A stretch of DNA of 25,075 bases from an uncultured Lachnospiraceae bacterium (GTDB lineage: Bacteria; Bacillota; Clostridia; Lachnospirales; Lachnospiraceae). Positions 7,180 through 14,457 of this stretch are shown here, in pieces. Position numbers and translations under genes: made by a program. The DNA is taken from the NCBI GenBank assembly GCA_910577765.1, contig CAJTOV010000041.1:1-25075 (forward strand). Reading direction: 5' to 3'. The notes under the pieces were generated by a model, which searched no databases, was not told the DNA's origin, and was given only the letters and a program-made list of their open reading frames with translations. How positions within the stretch are numbered: position 1 is the first letter of the stretch; each line of letters begins with the position of its first letter.

Positions 7180-7979
7180 CACGCGCCCTCCTGACTCAGT
7201 TCATTTGATTTCTGGATAATGCCTCTTCCAAAGTAGGCCTCCTGCACATTCCGGTCATTCTTCACCGTATCCGGCGTGCCCTCACAGATTTTCTCCCCAA
7301 AGCTCAGCACCATAATGTGGTCGCAGAGATTCATCACAAACTTCATGTCATGCTCAATCACCACGATGGTATGGCCCTTATCCCGGATCTTCTGGATGAA
7401 TTCCAGAAGGCTCCAGGTCTCCGCCGGATTCATGCCTGCTGCCGGTTCATCCAGGAGAAGCACCTTCGGCTCCGCAGCCAGGGCCCTGGCAATCTCCACC
7501 TTCCGCTGGTACCCGTAGGGCAGATTGCCGGCCTTCCAGTCCCTGTATTCGGTCAGTCCCACCTCCTCCAGCACCTTCTCCGCCTTCCTGGTGGCATATT
7601 CCTCGTCCTGGTGGTAGGTCTTTGTATGGAAAATGGCATCCAGCACCGAGGTCTTTGTGTTAATATGGCACCCTACCTTGACGTTTTCCAGAACCGACAG
7701 ATACTGGAACAGCTTGATGTTCTGGAAGGTGCGGATCAGTCCTTTCTTTGCCACCTCCTCCGGCGGCAGATTGGTAATGTCCTGGCCGCCGAAAAGGATC
7801 TGCCCGGAGGTCACTTTATAGGTGCCGGAACAAAGGTTAAAGAAGGTGGTCTTTCCTGCCCCGTTGGGGCCGATGATGCCGAAAATGCTGCCTTCCTTCA
7901 CCTGCATATCCACCTGTTCCACTGCTTTCAAGCCGCCGAAATGCTTGCTGACTCCCTTAGCTTCCAATATGATCGACAT
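7179..7979 (-). CDS. livG: Branched-chain amino acid-type ABC transporter ATPase LivG
   Basis: A 266-residue second ATPase of the Liv-type importer. Walker A GPNGAGKTT is at 37-45, the LivG-typical signature LPYGYQRK at 153-160 (in place of LSGGQ), Walker B LLLDEP at 174-179 followed by AAGMNP, and the switch histidine in VVIEHDM. The ATG at 7979 has GGAGG six bases upstream. The frame stays open further 5', but that stretch is livM coding sequence and unlike LivG. The gene overlaps livM by 23 bases and livF by one base, consistent with translational coupling. Confidence 0.93.
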   Translation of the reverse strand: MSIILEAKGVSKHFGGLKAVEQVDMQVKEGSIFGIIGPNGAGKTTFFNLCSGTYKVTSGQILFGGQDITNLPPEEVAKKGLIRTFQNIKLFQYLSVLENVKVGCHINTKTSVLDAIFHTKTYHQDEEYATRKAEKVLEEVGLTEYRDWKAGNLPYGYQRKVEIARALAAEPKVLLLDEPAAGMNPAETWSLLEFIQKIRDKGHTIVVIEHDMKFVMNLCDHIMVLSFGEKICEGTPDTVKNDRNVQEAYFGRGIIQKSNELSQEGA

Positions 7980-8976
7980 CCCCGTCCTCCTTTTTCTTCC
8001 TTGCAAACAGGTTCTTCCATGAGATCTGGCCTGCAATGACACTGTCCTTTGCCCCGAAAAGGCCCTGGGGCCTTACCCACATCATGGTGATAATCAGAAC
8101 CGCGTACATGACCATCCGCCACTCGGATGCAAACCGGAAGCCTTCTGTCAGAAGATTGATGACAAAAGCCCCTGCAATAGGCCCGAACAGGGTGCCGGAA
8201 CCGCCTACCACACACATGGAAAGCACGTTGAAGCCTTCATCCAGGCTGAACATGTCCGGGCTTACATACCGGTAATAATAAGCGATGAATACCCCCATGG
8301 TGCCGCAGATCATGGCCCCGGTCATAAAGTTGATGCAGCGGTAGTGGGACACCTTGACCCCAAGGGAGCGGGCAGCGTCCTGGTCCTCCCGGATGGCAAT
8401 CCAGGCCCTTCCCACCCTGGACTTTAACAGCCGGTTTAAAACAAACACCACCAGCAGCAGGGCCGCCAGGGCCAGGTAGTAAAAGGGCGCCCCGGATTTG
8501 ATCTTCCACCCGAACAGGTGCACATTGGGAATTCCCTTGATTCCCAGGGGACCGTTGGTCAGTTTCTGCCAGTTTAAGGCAATGAGCCGCATCATCTCGG
8601 AAAAGCCCAGGGTGATGATGGACAGGAACATACCGTTCAGTTTCAGGGTTGGCAGGGATACGATAAATCCCGCAGCCGCGCACAGAGCCAGGGTGAGAAC
8701 CAGGCTTGCCAGGAAGGGAAGCCCCAGCTTTGTAGTCAGAAGCGCCCCGGAATAGGCCCCGATGCAGGTGAACCCTACGATTCCCAGACAGCTCTGGCCG
8801 GAATATCCGTTGATAATATTCAGCCCGCTGGCCAGGGTGGCATAGACAATGATTCTGGCCAGGACCCCCCGGATGTAATTGCTTCTGGTAAGCTGGGGCA
8901 GAACCAGGAGAACGGCAATGCCAAGGACCAGAGCCAGGGTCTTATGCTTTTCAAAGAAATTCTTAGCTGCTGTCAT
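7957..8976 (-). CDS. livM: Branched-chain amino acid-type ABC transporter permease LivM
   Basis: A 339-residue integral membrane permease. About eight to ten hydrophobic segments are visible, beginning at LALVLGIAVLLVLP. The cytoplasmic coupling region GRAWIAIREDQDAARSLGV is the hallmark of LivM, and GSGTLFGPIAGAFV lies near the end. The ATG at 8976 is one base after the livH stop (TAG) and follows an AGGGGGAAAG ribosome site. It forms the pore with LivH. Confidence 0.92.
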   Translation of the reverse strand: MTAAKNFFEKHKTLALVLGIAVLLVLPQLTRSNYIRGVLARIIVYATLASGLNIINGYSGQSCLGIVGFTCIGAYSGALLTTKLGLPFLASLVLTLALCAAAGFIVSLPTLKLNGMFLSIITLGFSEMMRLIALNWQKLTNGPLGIKGIPNVHLFGWKIKSGAPFYYLALAALLLVVFVLNRLLKSRVGRAWIAIREDQDAARSLGVKVSHYRCINFMTGAMICGTMGVFIAYYYRYVSPDMFSLDEGFNVLSMCVVGGSGTLFGPIAGAFVINLLTEGFRFASEWRMVMYAVLIITMMWVRPQGLFGAKDSVIAGQISWKNLFARKKKEDGDVDHIGS

Positions 8977-8977
8977 C

Positions 8978-9871
8978 CTACTTTCCCCCTTTCTTCTTCC
9001 TGCCAAACCGGAACACAAACAGTCCCTCCGGCCGGAAGGTCAGCGCGATAAATACAAAGATAAAGGCAAAGATGTCACGGTAGCTGGATGTAAACAGTGC
9101 GATTCCGAAGTTCTCCAGAATCCCGATCAGCACCGCCCCCAGGGCTGCCCCAGGAATGTTGGTCATGCCTCCCAGGACGCAGGCGGAGATGGCTTTCAGT
9201 CCCACCACGGTTCCGAACACCGTGGAAACATTGGTCAGGTAGGTGCCGTAAAGAAGGCCTGCCACCCCGCCCAGTCCGGTGCCTACCACGTTTCCGATCA
9301 GGGTCACCTTCTTTACATTGATGGCTACCAGGCTGGAGGCCATCTTGTCCTGGCTCACTGCCCGCAGCATCAGTCCTACCCGGGTCTTGTACAGAAAAAG
9401 GCTCAGTCCCACGGACAGCACCAGCACAATGGCAATTACTGCCAGGTGGATGGTGGTGATATAAAGGTCCGTTCCAAACAGATAGAAGGGCCTGGTCTCA
9501 AAAGCCATGGGCATGGCGTTTCCCTGGGAGCCGAAGGCAATCTGGGCCAGATTCTTGATGAGAATGGAGCATCCCACGGTACAGAGCAGGGCAATATGCT
9601 TGGGCGCTTCCAGAAACCGCTCATAAGCCACCTTGTGGATGAAGATGCCGGCAATGCCCGAGGCGGCAAAGGCCACCAGGATTCCCAGAAAAAAGTTGGG
9701 GCTTACATAGGTGTAAAACAGATAGGCGGACATGGCCCCGATCATGACCATTTCGCCGTAGGCAAAGGTGATCAGTCCCACCACACCTACAATCAGTGTA
9801 TATCCAATGGCCATCAGGGCATAGATACTGCCCTGGGAAAGGCCATTAATCAGCTGCTGGATTATGTACAT
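8978..9871 (-). CDS. livH: Branched-chain amino acid-type ABC transporter permease LivH
   Basis: A 297-residue permease of the Liv type. The N-terminal QQLINGLSQGSIYALMAIGYTLI and the segment GMTNIPGAALGAVLIGILENF are characteristic of LivH. GLMLRAVSQDKMAS is the coupling-loop region facing the ATPases. The ATG at 9871 is preceded by GGAGG with seven bases between. It follows the binding-protein gene after a 104-base gap that holds an inverted repeat, so it is probably expressed at a lower level than the binding protein. Confidence 0.93.
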   Translation of the reverse strand: MYIIQQLINGLSQGSIYALMAIGYTLIVGVVGLITFAYGEMVMIGAMSAYLFYTYVSPNFFLGILVAFAASGIAGIFIHKVAYERFLEAPKHIALLCTVGCSILIKNLAQIAFGSQGNAMPMAFETRPFYLFGTDLYITTIHLAVIAIVLVLSVGLSLFLYKTRVGLMLRAVSQDKMASSLVAINVKKVTLIGNVVGTGLGGVAGLLYGTYLTNVSTVFGTVVGLKAISACVLGGMTNIPGAALGAVLIGILENFGIALFTSSYRDIFAFIFVFIALTFRPEGLFVFRFGRKKKGGK

Positions 9872-9926
9872 TCCGTTACCTCCATCATACGATTTTCCGT
9901 CCGGACAGCCAAACCTGAACCGTCAC

Positions 9927-9966
9927 GCAAAATCCCCTTCTCCCCATGCGGGCAGAGAAGGGGATT
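9927..9966 (-). terminator. Intercistronic hairpin after the binding-protein gene
   Basis: Perfect 12-bp inverted repeat: AATCCCCTTCTC (9931-9942) against GAGAAGGGGATT (9955-9966). On the minus strand it is followed by only about four T residues. This suits a leaky terminator or an mRNA-stabilising hairpin that raises binding-protein expression above the membrane subunits, a common arrangement in ABC operons. Confidence 0.65.
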
Positions 9967-9975
9967 CCATTTCTG

Positions 9976-11238
9976 TTACTCAAATTTGCTGCACTTGGTG
10001 TAGTCGCTGACACGGGTCCATTTTCCGTCCTGGATCTTCACCAGACAGTAGGCACGGATGATATCTCCGTCCTCAGTAAAGCTGTAGGGGCCTGCCAGAA
10101 GGCCTTCCACATCTGCATCCGTAGTCTCCATCAGGGCATCCCGCACTGCCTGGCGGTCCGTGGTTCCTGCCTTCTCAATGGCTGCACAAAGAAGCAGGGC
10201 TGCATCGTAGGACAGGGGGCCGTGGATGGTGGGATAAAAGCCTGCACCGTCGGAAAATTTGGTGGCATAATCCCAGGCAACCGGGTCATCCTCGGACAGG
10301 AAGAAGGCTGCGGAAGCCACCAGATTCTCGGCTGCATCTCCGGCCAGCAGAATCACCTGGTCCGAATACATGGCTCCGGCTCCGATTACCGGAATCTCCC
10401 ATCCCATGGATTTCACCTGGTTTAAAATCAGGGCTCCGTCTGCGGCCTGGGTAATCAGAAGCAGGTACTCCGGGTTGGTCTGGCGGATCTTGGTAAGGAT
10501 TGCGGTGAAATCTTTCTCGCCGCTGACAAAGCTTTCATTGTCCGTAATCTCGATTCCGTACTGGCTGCATCCCTCTTCCGTGGACTGGTAGGCGGAGGAG
10601 CCCCAGTCATCGTTGACCCAGATCACGGCAACGGACTTGGCATTCAGATATTCGTGGACGCCCCGCTCAATCAGATAGGGCATCTCCGCGTCCATCTTGC
10701 CTGCCAGGGTAAAGGCGTAATCGCTCATAGGCGCATACTGGTTGTTGGACGCGCAGGGGGAAAGCTCCACCATGCTGTATTCCTCAAAGACCGGCGCACA
10801 GGCAATGGCCTCCGAGCTGGCCATGGGCCCTAATACGGCGCAGATATCTTCGTTGTCGCCCATTTTCTTGGTCAGCTCCACAGCCTCCTTGGGATCTGCC
10901 TTGGAATCCTCCAGTACCAGCTCTACCGGTCTGCCCAGGACTCCGCCTTCCCCATTGACCTTGTCAATGGCAAGCTGCCAGGAACGCCAGAAGCTCTCTC
11001 CCATCTCCGCCTTGTCCCCGGTTACGGGAGCGATGCCGCCGATCCGGATCGGGTCACCGGAGGGTGCATTGTCTGCCTGTCCCCCGTCCGGTGCCTGGGT
11101 GCCGGCCTCTGCCTTTGTTTCGGCTGCGGCCGGTGTGGTCTGGGCTGTCTCTGATTTGCCGCCGGAGCCGCACCCGGTCAGGGCCGATGCCGTCATGGCT
11201 GCCGCAAGTGCCAGTGCAATGGTTTTTTTCATAATCAT
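9976..11238 (-). CDS. Liv-type ABC transporter substrate-binding lipoprotein
   Basis: A 420-residue extracellular binding protein of the Leu/Ile/Val (PF13458-like) family, anchored as a lipoprotein. The signal is MKKTIALALAAAMTASALTGC with the lipidated cysteine at residue 23, then a Ser/Thr/Ala-rich linker to about residue 60. The mature fold begins IRIGGIAPVTGDKAEMGESF and contains VLGPMASSEAIACAPV and HGPLSYDAALLL, which fit this family. Either ATG at 11238 or 11232 could start; AAAGGAG spaces better for the second. It is the first gene of the transporter operon. It should capture the substrate outside the cell and deliver it to LivHM. The ligand is unknown. Confidence 0.92.
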   Translation of the reverse strand: MIMKKTIALALAAAMTASALTGCGSGGKSETAQTTPAAAETKAEAGTQAPDGGQADNAPSGDPIRIGGIAPVTGDKAEMGESFWRSWQLAIDKVNGEGGVLGRPVELVLEDSKADPKEAVELTKKMGDNEDICAVLGPMASSEAIACAPVFEEYSMVELSPCASNNQYAPMSDYAFTLAGKMDAEMPYLIERGVHEYLNAKSVAVIWVNDDWGSSAYQSTEEGCSQYGIEITDNESFVSGEKDFTAILTKIRQTNPEYLLLITQAADGALILNQVKSMGWEIPVIGAGAMYSDQVILLAGDAAENLVASAAFFLSEDDPVAWDYATKFSDGAGFYPTIHGPLSYDAALLLCAAIEKAGTTDRQAVRDALMETTDADVEGLLAGPYSFTEDGDIIRAYCLVKIQDGKWTRVSDYTKCSKFE

Positions 11239-11291
11239 GTTCTCCTTTCACTGCTTATTTTGCAGCTTTTCTGTTCATTTATGATAGTTTC

Positions 11292-11320
11292 AGTTTAATT
11301 GACCCTGGTTTTTTTTACAA
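11292..11320 (-). promoter_or_regulatory. Weak candidate promoter of the Liv-type operon
   Basis: On the minus strand TTGTAA (11320-11315) and TAAACT (11297-11292) are 17 bases apart, each 4 of 6 to consensus. A poor promoter would fit activation by the YesN-type regulator. No other good match was seen between 11239 and 11410. Confidence 0.3.
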
Positions 11321-11409
11321 TATGACGATTCATGGATAAGGTGGACTTTTCTTGTATTGGACAATTTGAAATACAGAAAAACAGAAATCAGCTGCCTGAC
11401 AGGGACTGT

Positions 11410-11443
11410 AAAAAGAAAGACAGACACCAAAAGAGAGTCTGTC
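11410..11443 (-). terminator. Terminator of the response-regulator gene
   Basis: On the minus strand GACAGAC (11443-11437) pairs with GTCTGTC (11425-11419), followed by TTTCTTTTT (11418-11410). It lies 8 bases beyond the regulator stop codon, so the regulator and the transporter operon are probably separate transcripts. Confidence 0.65.
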
Positions 11444-11450
11444 CTGGAAA

Positions 11451-12551
11451 CTATTGATACACGGTATGCCGGTTCCGGTACTCCTTGGGACTGGAGCCCA
11501 CCACGCGCTTGAACTGTCTGGAAAAATACTTTTCATCTTCAAAGCCTACCAGGGAAGATACCTCGTAGATCTTGATGGTCGGGTCTGACAAAAGGACCTT
11601 GGCCCGGTTCATCTGCTTTTCCAGCAGATATTTGACAAATCCCACCCCGGTCTCCTCCTTAAAACGGACAGACAGGTAATTGGGGGTCACATTAAGCTCC
11701 CCGGCCATGACGGTCAGGTTAAAATGGGGGTTGCAGTACTCCTGGTCAATGACCCGCAGGCAGGTCTCGATCAGCTTTGACTTAAAGGTCCGGCCCTGCT
11801 GGCTGACCCTGCTGCACTGCTCCAGGATGGCCCTGGCAGTATAGTCGAGAATCTCCTTTTTATGGCGCATATTCTCCAGCTGCCGGATAGGGTCATGGTT
11901 CTCCATGGCTCCCACGATTCCCTCGGTGAGAAAGGACATCCAGAGACCGGAACAGAAACGCTTCACCGTCTCCGGCGATACCTGGGGCTCTGCCATCAGG
12001 GAGGACGCTGCCTGGAACACGGCCAGGGCGCCTTTGCCGTCCCCGGAGCGGATACTCTGAAGCAGCCGGTGGGTATCGTATCCTCCTGTCCGCATCCGGG
12101 AAAGCAGGCTGCGGTACTCTTCCAGACTGAATTCCCGGCAGCCGGAGGCTCCGGTTCCGGCCCTTTTCTGCTGGTCAATGGTATCCCGGATGCCGGCCAG
12201 CAGGGAGGTGAGATACCCGGTGTCCACCGGCTTTAACACATACTCCCGGACCACATCCAGCCGTACTGCCTTCTGGGCAAAGGAGAACTCATCATAGCTG
12301 GAGATCAGGATCACCTGGGGAGAGATCCCCATTTCCAGCAGTTCCCCGATCAGGCGGAATCCGTCCTTATCCTGCATGCAGATATCCGTAATCAGAATAT
12401 CCGGCGCACACTGGCCGCAGATCCGGAGGGCATGGTCCGTGCTGCCTGCGGTTCCGATCACGTAGAGCCCCAGGGCCTCCCAGTCAATATGCTTTTTCAG
12501 TCCTTCCCGTATCAGAATCTCATCATCTACAATCAGCACACCATATTTCAT
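11451..12551 (-). CDS. YesN-type response regulator with AraC DNA-binding domain
   Basis: A 366-residue two-component regulator. The receiver domain (1-120) has D9/D10 acidic residues, the phosphoacceptor D56 in ILITDICMQDKDG, and K107 in YVLKPVD. The C-terminal 105 residues are an AraC/XylS double helix-turn-helix (NLTVMAGELNVTPNYLSVRFKEE, then IYEVSSLVGFEDEKYFSRQFKR). The linker of about 130 residues has no recognised motif. The ATG at 12551 follows GGTGGGG. Longer in-frame starts lie within or upstream of the promoter at 12652-12680 and are rejected. It probably works with the YesM-type kinase at 3341-5149, the only kinase in the window, to activate the transporter operon directly downstream. 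Confidence 0.92.
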   Translation of the reverse strand: MKYGVLIVDDEILIREGLKKHIDWEALGLYVIGTAGSTDHALRICGQCAPDILITDICMQDKDGFRLIGELLEMGISPQVILISSYDEFSFAQKAVRLDVVREYVLKPVDTGYLTSLLAGIRDTIDQQKRAGTGASGCREFSLEEYRSLLSRMRTGGYDTHRLLQSIRSGDGKGALAVFQAASSLMAEPQVSPETVKRFCSGLWMSFLTEGIVGAMENHDPIRQLENMRHKKEILDYTARAILEQCSRVSQQGRTFKSKLIETCLRVIDQEYCNPHFNLTVMAGELNVTPNYLSVRFKEETGVGFVKYLLEKQMNRAKVLLSDPTIKIYEVSSLVGFEDEKYFSRQFKRVVGSSPKEYRNRHTVYQ

Positions 12552-12651
12552 CCTGTTTCCCCACCTGCACATCTGCCGAAATGGTACGGTCCACGGGGAC
12601 ATCTTTTCGTGAACCGCAACGCCGAAATCCGCTCCAGAAAGTATAGCAAAA

Positions 12652-12680
12652 ATGATACACGATATTTCCATGGCTGTCAA
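12652..12680 (-). promoter_or_regulatory. Promoter of the response-regulator gene
   Basis: Minus-strand TTGACA (12680-12675), a 17-base spacer and TATCAT (12657-12652). This near-consensus sigma-A promoter should start near 12645, leaving a leader of about 95 nt before the ATG at 12551. Confidence 0.75.
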
Positions 12681-12689
12681 CCGTTAAAC

Positions 12690-12736
12690 AAAAAGCCGCA
12701 GCCGGGAACAGTAACCCTTCCCGGCCGCGGCTTTTT
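12690..12736. terminator. Strong bidirectional-looking terminator
   Basis: AAAAAGCCGC-AGCCGGGAA pairs with TTCCCGGC-CGCGGCTTTTT around a short loop, giving a GC-rich stem of about 17 bp with A/T tracts on both sides. On the minus strand it ends the alpha-galactoside operon 22 bases after the ATPase stop. The loop contains GAACAGTAAC (12706-12715), the core of the dispersed repeat seen elsewhere. Confidence 0.85.
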
Positions 12737-12758
12737 GCTGTGATTCATTTTGCTGTCA

Positions 12759-13871
12759 TTAATCTACAATCGTCTTCTCCGTATCATAATCAAAGATATG
12801 AATCTTCTCCGTATCCATAGCCAGCCGGACCTTGTCGCCGGTTCTGGCGCCTGTTTTGGCGTCCACGGAGGCTACCCAGCTTGTATCCTCGATATCGAAG
12901 TACAAAAGCGCGGTGGCACCCAGCATCTCGTATACCTTCACCTCCACGTCAAAGGTGGATTTTGCAAACTTCTCTAAGGCATCGGCACCGTCGTGGATAT
13001 CCTCGGGACGGATGCCCAGGACCACTTTCTTTCCTACATAGCCGCCTGCCTTCAGGGCCTTGGCCCGGTTCTCGTTAAGCACTACCTTCTGGTCTGAGAA
13101 ATGGAGCACCGTGTCAGAACCCTCTGCCACCACGTCGGCTGCGATCATGTTCATCTGGGGAGAACCGATGAAGCCTGCCACAAACTTGTTGCAGGGATGG
13201 TCATATAGGTTCTGGGGAGTGTCAATCTGCTGGACAATACCGTCCTTCATAACCACGATCCGGGTGCCCAGGGTCATGGCCTCGGTCTGGTCATGGGTCA
13301 CGTAGATAATGGTGCTGCCCAGTCTCTGGTGAAGCTTGGAGATCTCCACACGCATCTGGCCTCTCAGCTTGGCATCCAGATTGGACAGGGGCTCATCCAT
13401 CAAAAACACCTTGGGGCTTCTGACAATGGCACGGCCCATGGCCACACGCTGTCTCTGGCCGCCGGAAAGGGCTCTGGGCTTCCGGTCCAGAAGCTTCTCC
13501 AGATCCAGAATCCTGGCTGCCTCCCGGACCTTTTTGTCGATCTCGTCCTTGGGAACCTTCTTAAGCTTTAAAGAGAATGCCATGTTGTCGTACACGCTCA
13601 TATGGGGATACAAGGCATAGCTCTGGAATACCATGGCGATATCCCGGTCCTTGGGCTCCACATCGTTCATGACCTTGCCGTCGATGATCAGCTCGCCGGA
13701 AGAAATATCCTCCAGGCCTGCTACCATACGCAGGGTAGTAGACTTGCCGCAGCCGGACGGTCCTACGAAGATGATGAACTCCTTATCCTGAATGTCAAGG
13801 TTAAAATCCTTCACTGCCTCATAACCATTGGGATATTTCTTGCATACGTTTTTCAACTGAACACTAGACAT
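12759..13871 (-). CDS. ugpC: Sugar ABC transporter ATPase, MsmK/UgpC type
   Basis: A 370-residue ATPase of CUT1 carbohydrate importers. Walker A GPSGCGKST is at 37-45, Q-loop VFQSYALYPHM at 81-91, signature LSGGQ at 135-139 and Walker B VFLMDEP to residue 161. A C-terminal OB/TOBE regulatory domain (about 235-370, with LGIRPEDIHDG) is present, as in MsmK, MalK and UgpC. The ATG at 13871 is chosen because GGAGGAG lies just upstream and MSSVQLKNV is the usual start; earlier in-frame ATGs precede the ribosome site. These ATPases often serve several sugar importers. Its place at the end of the alpha-galactoside operon suggests it powers the permeases at 16674-18523. It may have extra transcription from upstream, but no promoter is obvious in the 106-base gap. 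Confidence 0.93.
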   Translation of the reverse strand: MSSVQLKNVCKKYPNGYEAVKDFNLDIQDKEFIIFVGPSGCGKSTTLRMVAGLEDISSGELIIDGKVMNDVEPKDRDIAMVFQSYALYPHMSVYDNMAFSLKLKKVPKDEIDKKVREAARILDLEKLLDRKPRALSGGQRQRVAMGRAIVRSPKVFLMDEPLSNLDAKLRGQMRVEISKLHQRLGSTIIYVTHDQTEAMTLGTRIVVMKDGIVQQIDTPQNLYDHPCNKFVAGFIGSPQMNMIAADVVAEGSDTVLHFSDQKVVLNENRAKALKAGGYVGKKVVLGIRPEDIHDGADALEKFAKSTFDVEVKVYEMLGATALLYFDIEDTSWVASVDAKTGARTGDKVRLAMDTEKIHIFDYDTEKTIVD

Positions 13872-13886
13872 TTTCTCCTCCATTCT

Positions 13887-13953
13887 GCGCACCTTTTTTG
13901 TGCGCCCCGGTTTTCTACTTAACTGGCCACGGCAGTCCGGACAGCTTCCGGAC
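13887..13953 (-). promoter_or_regulatory. Two hairpins upstream of the ATPase gene
   Basis: GCGCAC/GTGCGC (13887-13892, 13900-13905) and GTCCGG/CCGGAC (13935-13940, 13948-13953) form two small stems in the 106-base gap before the ATPase. The first lies directly upstream of its ribosome site. They may tune mRNA processing or translation. Neither is followed by a good T-tract, so termination is unlikely. Confidence 0.35.
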
Positions 13954-13977
13954 ACCTGTGGTGGACCTTGTATTGCG

Positions 13978-14430
13978 CTATCTGTAATATTTCTTCATTT
14001 CTTCTACAAATTCTTCGGACGGCTCAATGTAGACCAGCTCTCCTTTTGCCTGAATGGTGTAAACGGATGCGCCGGGTCTTCCGGATGTGAAATCCTTCAC
14101 GCTCTTCCCCTGGGGGGCAACCCTTCCCTGGGTGAAATTCCCGATATCCGGACGGTCCACATGATATACATCCTTGCGTTTGCATTTGCGGATGATTTTT
14201 GATACATCAAATTCGCCGTTGACATACACGTATTCATATTCATAGCGCCAGCTCCGGAACAGGAAGAATCCGGTCACTGCCAGGGCCAGGGCCACAAACA
14301 GCATGGCAGCCGCGAAAAACAGTGCGTCAACAAAGCTTACCAGGGCGGCAGAAATGATCACCGCCTTCAAAAGCTGCTTTTTCCTGTCCGGAATATAGGG
14401 AACATACCATTCGAATACAATGTCTTTCAT
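13978..14430 (-). CDS. Small two-helix membrane protein, function unknown
   Basis: A 150-residue protein with two adjacent transmembrane segments (about 22-41 and 43-61), a charged N-terminus (MKDIVFEWYVPYIPDRKKQ) and a soluble cytoplasmic-looking tail containing RYEYEYVYVNGEFDVSKI and a basic KCKRKDVYHV stretch. From memory it resembles the uncharacterised Clostridia family DUF6106; I could not verify this. The ATG at 14430 has GGAG seven bases upstream, while the ATG two codons earlier is too close to it. It sits 27 bases after the alpha-galactosidase and 106 bases before the ATPase, so it is transcribed with a sugar operon, but nothing in the protein links it to sugar transport. Confidence 0.75.
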   Translation of the reverse strand: MKDIVFEWYVPYIPDRKKQLLKAVIISAALVSFVDALFFAAAMLFVALALAVTGFFLFRSWRYEYEYVYVNGEFDVSKIIRKCKRKDVYHVDRPDIGNFTQGRVAPQGKSVKDFTSGRPGASVYTIQAKGELVYIEPSEEFVEEMKKYYR

Positions 14431-14457
14431 ACACATTCTCCATTCAGGTGCAGATAC

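Noticed and set aside
8879..10003. Plus-strand open frame opposite livH (374 codons)
   Set aside because: Antisense shadow of livH and the adjacent gap; composition is His/Gln/Gly-rich and shows no recognisable motif.
12552..12680. Longer N-terminus for the response regulator
   Set aside because: The extra codons overlap the near-consensus promoter at 12652-12680 and do not resemble a receiver domain; MKYGVLIVDDE with its ribosome site is the natural start.
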